Origin: Micromonospora vinacea
GTDB lineage: Bacteria; Actinomycetota; Actinomycetes; Mycobacteriales; Micromonosporaceae
Direction: 5' to 3'
Assembly (NCBI RefSeq): GCF_015751785.1
Contig: NZ_JADOTY010000001.1
Coordinates: forward strand, 5,580,001 to 5,644,000
Length of the DNA: 64,000 bases
The notes beneath the pieces are model-generated. The model had not been told where the DNA came from. It searched no databases and was given only the letters and a program-made list of their open reading frames with translations. The number at the start of each line of letters is the position of its first letter. Position 1 is the first letter of the stretch. The position numbers and the translations under genes were made by a program. This document shows, piece by piece, positions 16,597 to 24,296 of this stretch.

Positions 16597-18311
16597 CGGT
16601 ACCCCCGGGGTGTGACCATCCGGCCGGCGACCAGCCGGGTGTCGCTGCTGCCGACGACCACCACGCTGTACATGTCGACGACGGCCGGGTCGAGCGTGGC
16701 CACTGTGGCGAGGTGCACCCGTTCGCCGGGGCGGCTGGCGTTGCGCACCACGCCCACCGGGGTGTCCGGTGGACGGTGCGCGGCGAGGATGCCGAGTGCC
16801 TTGCCGAGCTGCCAGTCGCGGGCCCGGCTGCGCGGGTTGTAGAAGAGCGTCACGAAGTCACCCTCGGCGGCGGCGGTCACCCGCCGCTCGATGACGTCCC
16901 ACGGGGTGTGCAGATCGGACAGGCTCAGGTAGGCGTGGTCGTGGCCGAGCGGCGCGCCGAGCAGCGCCCCGGCAGCGAGGGCGGCGGTGACGCCGGGCAC
17001 GCCCACCACGTCGATGCGCTCGTCGGCGTACTCCAGGGCCGGGCTGGCCATCGCGTACACCCCGGCGTCGCCGGAGCCGATCAGCGCGACCGCCCGGCCG
17101 GCGGCGGCCTCGGCGACGGCGGCGCGTGCCCGCGCCTCCTCCGCGCCCAGCCCGCTGGAGAGCACCCGGGTTCCCGGGCGGAGCACGTCACGGACCTGGT
17201 CGAGGTACTGGTCGAGGCCGACCACCACGGCGGCGCGACGCAGCTCGGCCACCGCGCGCGGGGTGCGCAGGTCGGTGGCACCCGGCCCGAGGCCGACGAC
17301 GGCCAGCCGGCCGCGGGGCGCGTGCCGGGCCACCGCCACTGTGGCCATCGCCGTCGCGGTCTTGCCCACCAGCAGCGTCGCCTCGTCGGCCCGGCCGTCC
17401 GGGCCGAGCAGGGCCGCGGCCTCCGCCACGCTCGGCGTGCCGACGGCGGCCCGGACCACCTCGCTGGGGTGCGGCACGTCGACCGCCGCCAGCCGCGTCG
17501 CCGGCCAGGTCACCAGGGGTACGCCGAGCGCGTCGGCGGTGTTGCGGATGCCCGCCTCGTCGGCCTTGATGTCGGCGGTGGCCAGGCAGCGCAGGCTCGC
17601 CGGGTCGAGGCCGGCGTCGGCCAGCGCCCGCTGCAGCAGTTCCGCCACCTCGGCGGCGGGTACGCCCCGACTCGCGCCCACGCCGGCGACCAGCGACGGC
17701 GGCCGCAGCACTGCGGTCCGCTCGTCGGGTGGCACCACGCGATCGGTGACCAGCAGCCGGTACCCGTGGTCCGTCGGGTCCTCGGCGGCGGCGCGCACGT
17801 TCGGGGGCAGGGCGGGCAGCGGCCAGTCGGCGTCGGCGATCAGCCGGACCGGCTCGCCGTCCAGGATGGCCCGGGACACGGCGGCGACCGCGCCCTGGAC
17901 GGGCCAGCCGAGGGTGTCCAACCCTGGCAGGTCGACAGCGTCGGTGGCGGTGGTGATGACCGGGCGGGCGTCCAGCAGGGCGGCGACCTGCTCGGCGAGG
18001 GCGTTGGCCCCGCCGGCGTGCCCGCCGAGCAGCGCCACGGCGTGGCGGGCCGCCTCGTCGACGACCACCACTGCCGGGTCGGTGCGCTTGTCGTCGAGCA
18101 GCGGCGCGACGATCCGCACCACCGCCCCGGTGGCCAGGAACGCGATCACCGCGTCACAGTCGGCCCAGGCGGTCCGCAGCGCGTCGGCGACGGTCTCCCC
18201 CTCGACCAGCCGGGCGTGCGGCCAGGCGGCGGTCACTGTGTCGGCGTGCCGGCGGCCGGCGGCGGTGGCCGCCACCAGGCCGATCCGGGCGGGCGGGTTC
18301 TGGTCGGTCAC
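16584..18311 (-). CDS. cobJ: Fused CbiG and precorrin-3B C17-methyltransferase CobJ
   Basis: 575 residues from the GTG at 18311 (GTGA overlap with cobL); the longer open frame upstream lies over cobL. The N-terminal part, up to about 330, is CbiG: an N-terminal region with GAVVRIVAPLLDDKRTDPAVVVVDEAARHAVALLGGHAGGAN, then GVGASRGVPAAEVAELL and ADIKADEAGI. The C-terminal part is a tetrapyrrole methylase of CobJ/CbiH type (LAVVGLGPGATDLRTPRAV, IGSGDAGVYAMA, SLSDLHTPWDVIERR, FVTLFYNPRSR). CbiG opens the delta-lactone and loses acetaldehyde in the anaerobic route, while CobJ/CbiH methylates C-17 with ring contraction. The fusion covers consecutive steps. Confidence 0.92.
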   Translation of the reverse strand: MTDQNPPARIGLVAATAAGRRHADTVTAAWPHARLVEGETVADALRTAWADCDAVIAFLATGAVVRIVAPLLDDKRTDPAVVVVDEAARHAVALLGGHAGGANALAEQVAALLDARPVITTATDAVDLPGLDTLGWPVQGAVAAVSRAILDGEPVRLIADADWPLPALPPNVRAAAEDPTDHGYRLLVTDRVVPPDERTAVLRPPSLVAGVGASRGVPAAEVAELLQRALADAGLDPASLRCLATADIKADEAGIRNTADALGVPLVTWPATRLAAVDVPHPSEVVRAAVGTPSVAEAAALLGPDGRADEATLLVGKTATAMATVAVARHAPRGRLAVVGLGPGATDLRTPRAVAELRRAAVVVGLDQYLDQVRDVLRPGTRVLSSGLGAEEARARAAVAEAAAGRAVALIGSGDAGVYAMASPALEYADERIDVVGVPGVTAALAAGALLGAPLGHDHAYLSLSDLHTPWDVIERRVTAAAEGDFVTLFYNPRSRARDWQLGKALGILAAHRPPDTPVGVVRNASRPGERVHLATVATLDPAVVDMYSVVVVGSSDTRLVAGRMVTPRGYRWRS

Positions 18312-19585
18312 TGGCGCTCCCCGGTGAGGACGACCACCGGGTTGGTGGCCGCGAGGCGGATCGACCCGCCGGGCAGGTCGGCGAGGCGGGCGGCGGAGAG
18401 CTGGCTGCCCTCGACCGTGTAGCCGGCGGCGCGCAGGAGGCCCACGGCCGGTGCGACCCGGTCCAGTGCGGCCAGGGTGAGCACCACCCGCTCGGGCCGG
18501 CGGGCCACCACGGCGGGGAGGACGTCGACGCCGCCACCGCCGACGAAGACCGCGTCGGGCTCGGGGAGGTCGGCCAGCGCCGCCGGGGCGCGTCCGGTGA
18601 CCAACCGGACGTGCACGGCGTGCGCGGCGGCGTTGGCCCGGATGGTCGCGCCGGCCTCGGGGTCCTGTTCGACGGCGAGGACGGCCGCGCCGAGGAGCGC
18701 GCACTCGATGCCGACCGAGCCGCTGCCCGCGCCGACGTCCCAGATCAGCCGGCCCAGTCGGGGGCGCAGCCGGGCGACGACGAGGGCGCGCACCTCCGAC
18801 TTTGTGATCATGGAGTCGCGGTGGGCGTACCGGTCCTCCGGCAGCGCCCAGCCACCGGCCGGTGCGGCGGCGGGTTGGTTGTCGGCGCGCATCCCGCCGG
18901 GCGCGACCCGATCGGGCGCGGCGTCGGTGGGCACGGCGTCGCTGGGCGCGGCGGGTGCCCCGTCGGCGAGGCTGAGCAGGACGTGCGGCTCGGCCCAGGT
19001 CTCGGTGGCGGCCTGCTCCGGGGTCACCGCGCGGATCCGTTCGGCGGCGGCGCCCAGGTGCTCGGCGACCAGCAGGCGCCGGGACCAGCCGATCAGGCCG
19101 GCGCCCAGCTCGGCCGCACCGGCGCCGGGCGCGGTGAGCACCGCGACCAACGGCAGCGCCCGGCAGGCGTTCACTGCGGCTCGGGGGTCGCGCCCGTGCG
19201 CGGTGACCACTGCGGCACCGTCCCAGGGCAGCCCGGCGCGGGCGAACGCGGCGGCCACACTGGACACCGCCGGCACCACCCGCAGTGGCAGTCCGGCCGC
19301 GCGCAGCCGCCGGACGATGCCGAACAGACCGGGATCGCCGCTGGCCAGCACCACGGCCGGCACTCCGGCGTCGACGGCCTCGGCGAGGCGGCGCAGGGCG
19401 GGGGCGAGCGGCCCGAGGACGATGGTGTCCGCGCCAGCCGGTACGGGCACCGCGGCCAGGTGCCGGGCGGCCCCGACCACCAGCCCGGCGGTGGCCAGCA
19501 CCGGGGCGAGCGCGGGGTGCGGCGGCGCGCCCGCCGCGTCCAGCCCGACCACCGTCACGGCGGTCACCGGGGCCATCGGCGTCAT
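18308..19585 (-). CDS. cobL: Precorrin-6Y C5,15-methyltransferase (decarboxylating)
   Basis: 425 residues from the ATG at 19585, which overlaps the cbiD stop; an ATG three codons later is also possible. The N-terminal CbiE-type methylase domain (VTVVGLDAAG, LASGDPGLFGIVRRL, VVPAVSSVAAAFARAGLPWDGAAVVTAHGR) is followed by an Ala/Pro-rich linker (about 220-255). The C-terminal CbiT domain carries the SAM motif WDVGAGSGSVGIECA. CobL methylates C-5 and C-15 and decarboxylates the C-12 acetate. The lengthened disordered linker is the only unusual point. Confidence 0.94.
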   Translation of the reverse strand: MTPMAPVTAVTVVGLDAAGAPPHPALAPVLATAGLVVGAARHLAAVPVPAGADTIVLGPLAPALRRLAEAVDAGVPAVVLASGDPGLFGIVRRLRAAGLPLRVVPAVSSVAAAFARAGLPWDGAAVVTAHGRDPRAAVNACRALPLVAVLTAPGAGAAELGAGLIGWSRRLLVAEHLGAAAERIRAVTPEQAATETWAEPHVLLSLADGAPAAPSDAVPTDAAPDRVAPGGMRADNQPAAAPAGGWALPEDRYAHRDSMITKSEVRALVVARLRPRLGRLIWDVGAGSGSVGIECALLGAAVLAVEQDPEAGATIRANAAAHAVHVRLVTGRAPAALADLPEPDAVFVGGGGVDVLPAVVARRPERVVLTLAALDRVAPAVGLLRAAGYTVEGSQLSAARLADLPGGSIRLAATNPVVVLTGERQ

Positions 19586-20733
19586 CGGGGCCACCGGCCG
19601 GACGAGGCGACGACGTGCGCTCCGGCGAAGTCGACCATCGCCACGTCCACCGTTACCGTCGGCCCGGCGAAGCGCCGCAGCACCTGGCGGACCCGCTGGC
19701 AGAGCAGGTCGCCGGCCGGGGTGAGCAGACCGGCGGCCTCCCACAGCTCGTACGCGTGCCGACCGGTGTTCGCCTCGGTCACGGCGGCGACCAGCGACGG
19801 GTCACCGCCGGCCTCGGCGGTCACCGCGCCGAGCAGGGAAAGGTCCACAGTGGAGCGGGTGTAGTGGGTCATCAGGATGCCGGCCGCGAGTTTGGCGAGC
19901 TTGCCAGCCATGCCGACGAAGACCACTCCGGTCATCGCGTCACCCACGGCGGCGGTCACGGCCGCCCCGGTGAAGTCGCCGACCTCGACGAAACAGACCT
20001 CGGGCAGGTCGGGCAGGAGTGCGCGGGCGGCCCGCTCGGTACGCCCACCGGTGCACAGCACCACTGTCGGCTCGCCCTGGGCGGCCATCACGTGCACGGC
20101 CTGCACGACGCTGGCCCGCCACGACGCGGTGGAGAACGGGCGGACGATCCCGGTGGTGCCGAGGATCGAGATGCCGCCCAGGATGCCGAGGCGACGGTTG
20201 GTGGTCTTGCGGGCCATGATCTCGCCCCGGGGCACGCTGATCACCACGCGGACACCGACCTCGCTGAGGTCGACCACCTCGGCCACCGCCTCGCCGATCA
20301 TCCGGCGGGGGGTGTCGTTGATCGCCGGGCCGCCGACAGCGAGCCCGAGACCGGGCTTGGTGACCGTGCCGACGCCGGCACCACCGGCCAGCCGCAGGCC
20401 TGGGACGTCGGTCCAGTCCACCGTGGCGGTCAGTTCGGCGCCGTGGGTGACGTCCGGGTCGTCCCCGGCGTCCTTGACCACCACCGCCTCGGCCCGGACC
20501 GGTGGGGTGCCGGTCACCTCGCAGCGCTCCACCGGGAAGCGCACCCGGCGCCCGGCGGGCAGCCCGATCTCCACCTCCTGCTGGGTGGTGCCGGTGACCA
20601 GCGCGGTGACCGCGGCCTTGGCCGCCGCCGTCGCGCACGCGCCGGTGGTCCAGCCGGTGCGCAGCGCGGTAGGCCGGACCTTCGCGGTGCGCGGCAGGTC
20701 CGGCTCGCGCAGCGGCGGCTCGGCGTACGTCAT
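19582..20733 (-). CDS. cbiD: Cobalt-precorrin-5B C1-methyltransferase CbiD
   Basis: 383 residues. CbiD motifs: LRTGWTTGACATAAAKAA, KDAGDDPDVTHGAEL, VGTVTKPGLGLAVGGPAINDTPRRMI, SVPRGEIMARKTTNRRLGILGGISILGTTGIV. CbiD is the anaerobic-pathway counterpart of the aerobic CobF methyltransferase. Its presence together with CobN-type machinery marks the operon as a hybrid. Four-base overlaps with cobM and cobL put it in the same transcript. Confidence 0.95.
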   Translation of the reverse strand: MTYAEPPLREPDLPRTAKVRPTALRTGWTTGACATAAAKAAVTALVTGTTQQEVEIGLPAGRRVRFPVERCEVTGTPPVRAEAVVVKDAGDDPDVTHGAELTATVDWTDVPGLRLAGGAGVGTVTKPGLGLAVGGPAINDTPRRMIGEAVAEVVDLSEVGVRVVISVPRGEIMARKTTNRRLGILGGISILGTTGIVRPFSTASWRASVVQAVHVMAAQGEPTVVLCTGGRTERAARALLPDLPEVCFVEVGDFTGAAVTAAVGDAMTGVVFVGMAGKLAKLAAGILMTHYTRSTVDLSLLGAVTAEAGGDPSLVAAVTEANTGRHAYELWEAAGLLTPAGDLLCQRVRQVLRRFAGPTVTVDVAMVDFAGAHVVASSGRWPR

Positions 20734-21563
20734 GGTGTGGCGTTCCCCCCGGTGCGGGCGCTGGCCTGACGGCGCAGCTCGGCGCGGGCGGCCGGCTCCG
20801 CTCGCCGGAAGGTGTGGAAGTGCCCAGGGTGGTAGAGGTGCGAGCGGGTGCCCTCGGCGGCGAGGGCCGGCCCGACCAGGAAGAGGGTGTGCTTCCACAG
20901 CTTGTGCTGCTTGACAGTCGCCTCCAGGGTGCCGACCGTGCAGCGCACCACCAGTTCGTCGGGCCAGGTCGCCTGGTACGCCACCACGGCCGGGGTGTCG
21001 TCCGGGTAGCCGCCGGCCAGCAGCTCGGCCTGCACCTGCCCGGAGCGGGCGGCGGAGAGGAACAGCGCCATTGTGGTGCCGTGCCGGGCGAAGTCGCGGA
21101 CCCGTTCGCCGGGCGGCATCGGGGTCTTGCCGCCTTCGAGGCGGGTGAGGATGACCGACTGGGCCACCTCGGGCACTGTCAGCTCCCGTCCGACGATCGC
21201 CGCGACGGCGGTGAACGAGGACACCCCGGGCACGATCTCGACGGCCAGGCCGAGCGCCCGGCACACGTCCAGTTGCTCCTGCACCGCGCCCCACAGCGCC
21301 GGGTCTCCGGAGTGGATCCGGGCCACTGTCAGCCCCTGTTCGGCGGCGCGCTGGTAGAGCGGCAGCACCCCCTCGATGGGTAGCTGCGACGAGTCGACGA
21401 TCTCCACGTCGGGGCGCGCGTGCTCGAGCACGTCGGCGTGCACCAGGCTGGCCGCCCAGATGACGATGTCCGCATCGGCAATGACCCGGGCGGCCCGCAG
21501 TGTCAGCAGATCCGCCGCCCCCGGGCCGGCTCCGACGAACCACACAGTGCCGTCGCTGGTCAC
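20730..21563 (-). CDS. cobM: Precorrin-4 C11-methyltransferase
   Basis: 277 residues. The tetrapyrrole methylase fold begins FVGAGPGAADLLTLRAARVIADADIVIWAASLVHADVLEHARPD, typical of CobM/CbiF. It continues with RIHSGDPALWGAVQEQ and VPGVSSFTAVAAIVGRELTVPEV. It transfers methyl from SAM to C-11. It overlaps cobI upstream (ATGA) and cbiD downstream (ATGA). The C-terminal 30 residues (EPAARAELRRQASARTGG) are an extra basic tail. Confidence 0.95.
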   Translation of the reverse strand: MTSDGTVWFVGAGPGAADLLTLRAARVIADADIVIWAASLVHADVLEHARPDVEIVDSSQLPIEGVLPLYQRAAEQGLTVARIHSGDPALWGAVQEQLDVCRALGLAVEIVPGVSSFTAVAAIVGRELTVPEVAQSVILTRLEGGKTPMPPGERVRDFARHGTTMALFLSAARSGQVQAELLAGGYPDDTPAVVAYQATWPDELVVRCTVGTLEATVKQHKLWKHTLFLVGPALAAEGTRSHLYHPGHFHTFRRAEPAARAELRRQASARTGGNATP

Positions 21564-22339
21564 AGCTTTCCTCCTCGGTGCTCGCGGCGGGCCGGAACCA
21601 GCAGCGTCGACAGGTAGGGCAGGTCGTGCTCGGTGTCGTCGACCGGCCCGATGCGTTCGCCGGGCAGCCCCAGGCTGCGTCCGAGCACGGCGTCGGCGAG
21701 GCGGCCCTGCCGGCGCAGTTCGGCGAGCAGCTCCGGGTGCCGCCGCCAGCCCTTGTAGGCGACCACGGTGCCCGGGCCGGCGAGGGCGTCGGCGAAGAGC
21801 GCCAGGCCCGCGGTCGCCGGCAGCAGGGTGAGCGGTTCGCGTCCCTCGCAGAGCGGGGTGCCGCTGCGGGCCGCCAACTCCTGCATGGCGGTGATGCCGG
21901 GGACTGTCGCCACCCGCACCGTGGGGCGCAGCGCGCGGACGCTCTGGGCCAGGTAACCGAAGGTGGAGTAGACGTTGGGGTCGCCGATGGTGGCGAACGC
22001 GAGGGACCGCGCGCCCGCGTCGATCGCCTCGACCACTACCCGGGCGGCGTCGTCCCAGGCCGCCGCCCGGCGCGCGGTGACTCCACCCCGGTCGTCGAGC
22101 GCGAACGGCAGCCGGCGCAGCCGGTCCGCCGCGACGTGGGAGCGCACTGTCGCCTCGGCCCGCCCGGGGTCCGCGTCCGGCGGCGTCGGACCGGCGGTCG
22201 CGGTGGGCGCCACCCGGTCCGCCATCACGGGTACGAAGACCAGGTCGGCCTCGCGCAGCAGACGCACCGCCTTGACGGTGAGCAGTTCCGGGTCGCCCGG
22301 GCCGACGCCGACCCCGGTGAGCGTGGCGTCGGCGTTCAT
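21560..22339 (-). CDS. cobI: Precorrin-2 C20-methyltransferase
   Basis: 259 residues from the ATG at 22339. Motifs: LTGVGVGPGDPELLTVKAVRLLREADLVFVPVM, FATIGDPNVYSTFGYLAQSVR, VPGITAMQELAARSGTPLCEG. These match CobI/CbiL, which methylates C-20 of precorrin-2 or cobalt-factor II. A Pro/Ala/Asp-rich insert (about 46-60) interrupts the first domain. It overlaps cobB by four bases upstream and cobM downstream. Confidence 0.94.
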   Translation of the reverse strand: MNADATLTGVGVGPGDPELLTVKAVRLLREADLVFVPVMADRVAPTATAGPTPPDADPGRAEATVRSHVAADRLRRLPFALDDRGGVTARRAAAWDDAARVVVEAIDAGARSLAFATIGDPNVYSTFGYLAQSVRALRPTVRVATVPGITAMQELAARSGTPLCEGREPLTLLPATAGLALFADALAGPGTVVAYKGWRRHPELLAELRRQGRLADAVLGRSLGLPGERIGPVDDTEHDLPYLSTLLVPARREHRGGKL

Positions 22340-23688
22340 CGGCACGCCTCGACCAGTCGACGGGCCGCCTCCGGGTGGCCGGCCCAGTGGGTGTGCAGGT
22401 AGGAGGCGTGCACCCGGCCGGCGACGAAGCCGTGCTCGGCGTCGTTCCAGCGCCACGCCGGCGCGTCGCCGTGCCCCGGGTCGGTGGTGGTGCGGTGGAA
22501 CTCGTGGCCGCGTACGGGCTCGCCGGCGCGCGCCACCGGGGAGTCGGTGACGGCCACCGCCTCCCGGTAGCCGAGGGTGAGCCGGTCGGTCATCCGGGCG
22601 GTCAGGTCCAGTCGACCGCACATCGGCAGGCCGTCCAGGGACCGCCCGAGGTAGAGCAGCCCGGCGCACTCGGCCACGACCGGCCCGTCGAAGTCGGCCA
22701 GTTCGGCACGGAGCGCCGTGTTGCCGGCCAACGTCTGGGCGTACGCCTCGGGGAAACCGCCGCCGATCACCACCGCCCGGGTGCCGGTGGGCAGCGCCGG
22801 GTCCCGCAGCGGGTCGACGGTGACGACCTCCGCGCCGGCCGCGGTGAGCAGTTCGGCGGTCTCCGCGTACGAGAAGGTGAAAGCCGGGCCACCGGCGAGG
22901 GCGACCCGTGGCCGCTCGACGTCGGCGGGCCCGCCGACGGCGGCGACCGGGTCCCACGCCGGGGCGGTCAGCGGCGGGGCGGTCCGGGCCAGGTCGAGCA
23001 CGGCGTCGAGGTCCACCGTGGCCTCGACCAGCTCGGCGAGCGCGGTGACGATCGCTACCGATTCGGGTGCCCGCTCGGCGACCGGCACCAACCCGAGGTG
23101 CCGGGCCGGCGCGGCCACCTCGGCGGCGCGGGTGACCGCCCCGAGGACCGGTACGCCCACCTCGGCGAGGGCGTCGCGCAGCAGCGTCTCGTGCCGGGGC
23201 GAGCCGACCCGGTTGAGGATCACCCCGCCGATCCGGACCGCCGGATCGAACGCGGCCATGCCGAGGGTGAGCGCGGCGGCCGACCGGCCCTGCGCTGTGG
23301 TGTCCAGCACCAGCAGCACGGGTGCCTCGATCAGCCGGGCCACGTGCGCGGTGGAGGCGTAGTCGCGCCGGCCCACCGCGCCGTCGTGCAGGCCCATGAC
23401 GCCCTCGACCACGGCGATGTCGGCGGGAGTGGGGACGCTCGCGCCGTGTCGCAGCAGGGGCGCGATCCGGTCGGCGCCGACCAGGAACGGGTCGAGGTTG
23501 CGCCCGGGTCGCCCGGCGGCGAGGGCGTGGTAGCCGGGGTCGATGTAGTCGGGGCCGACCTTGTGCGGGCTGACCGTCAGGCCCCGACGGCGCAGCGCGG
23601 CGAGCAGTCCGGTGGCCACTGTGGTCTTGCCGTGGCCACTGGCCGGGGCGGCGACCACCACCCGGGGCAGCGACAGGTGCGCGCTCAC
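22336..23688 (-). CDS. cobB: Cobyrinate/hydrogenobyrinate a,c-diamide synthase
   Basis: 450 residues from the GTG at 23688, overlapping the cobO stop. The dethiobiotin-synthetase-like ATPase half has P-loop APASGHGKTT (about 14-23) and HKVGPDYIDPGYH. The class I glutamine amidotransferase half has the nucleophile Cys341 in AECAGLLYLG and a C-terminal HTHWAGHP. The enzyme amidates the a and c carboxylates with glutamine and ATP. In the aerobic pathway its hydrogenobyrinate diamide product is the CobN substrate; in the anaerobic pathway it is CbiA. The sequence does not decide between these. Confidence 0.94.
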   Translation of the reverse strand: MSAHLSLPRVVVAAPASGHGKTTVATGLLAALRRRGLTVSPHKVGPDYIDPGYHALAAGRPGRNLDPFLVGADRIAPLLRHGASVPTPADIAVVEGVMGLHDGAVGRRDYASTAHVARLIEAPVLLVLDTTAQGRSAAALTLGMAAFDPAVRIGGVILNRVGSPRHETLLRDALAEVGVPVLGAVTRAAEVAAPARHLGLVPVAERAPESVAIVTALAELVEATVDLDAVLDLARTAPPLTAPAWDPVAAVGGPADVERPRVALAGGPAFTFSYAETAELLTAAGAEVVTVDPLRDPALPTGTRAVVIGGGFPEAYAQTLAGNTALRAELADFDGPVVAECAGLLYLGRSLDGLPMCGRLDLTARMTDRLTLGYREAVAVTDSPVARAGEPVRGHEFHRTTTDPGHGDAPAWRWNDAEHGFVAGRVHASYLHTHWAGHPEAARRLVEACR

Positions 23689-24296
23689 CACTCGATGCCC
23701 TTCTGGCCCTTCTGGCCGGCGTCCATCGGGTGCTTGACCTTGGTCAGCTCGGCGACCAGGTCGGCGGCGGCGACCAGGCGCGGGTCGGCGTCCCGTCCGG
23801 TGATCACGACGTGTTGGAAGCCGGGCCGGTCGGCCAGGGTGGCGACCACCTCGTCGACGTCCACCCAGCCCCACTTCATCGGGTAGGTGAACTCGTCCAG
23901 CACGTACAGCCCGTACCGCTCGGCGGCCAGGTCGCGCTGGATCTGCCGCCAACCCTCCAGGGCGTCGGCGGCGTGGTCGGCGTCGCCGCCGCGCCGGATC
24001 CAGGACCAGCCCTCGCCCATCTTGTGCCAGGCCACCGGCGCGCCCTGGCCGGTGCGCTCGTGCACCTCGCCGAGCGCCCGGAAGGCGTTCTCCTCCCCCA
24101 CCCGCCACTTGGCGCTCTTGACGAACTGGAACACCCCGACCGGCAGCCCGGCCGTCCAGGCCCGCAACGCCAGCCCGAAGGCCGCCGTCGACTTCCCCTT
24201 CATCTGTCCGGTGTGCACGATCAGCAGTGGTCGGTGCCGCCGCTGCCGGGTGGTCAACCCGTCAGCGGGCACGTTGCTCGGCTGTCCCTGCGGCAT
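23685..24296 (-). CDS. cobO: Cob(I)yrinic acid a,c-diamide adenosyltransferase
   Basis: 203 residues. The modified P-loop is HTGQMKGKST (28-37), with GLALRAWTAGLPVGVFQFVKSAKWRVGEENAF and YVLDEFTYPMKWGWVDVDEVVATL. These identify the CobA(Salmonella)/CobO/BtuR family. It transfers the 5'-deoxyadenosyl group of ATP to reduced cobalt in the cytoplasm. Its ATG shares one base with the stop of the chelatase subunit gene (TGATG), indicating translational coupling. Confidence 0.95.
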   Translation of the reverse strand: MPQGQPSNVPADGLTTRQRRHRPLLIVHTGQMKGKSTAAFGLALRAWTAGLPVGVFQFVKSAKWRVGEENAFRALGEVHERTGQGAPVAWHKMGEGWSWIRRGGDADHAADALEGWRQIQRDLAAERYGLYVLDEFTYPMKWGWVDVDEVVATLADRPGFQHVVITGRDADPRLVAAADLVAELTKVKHPMDAGQKGQKGIEW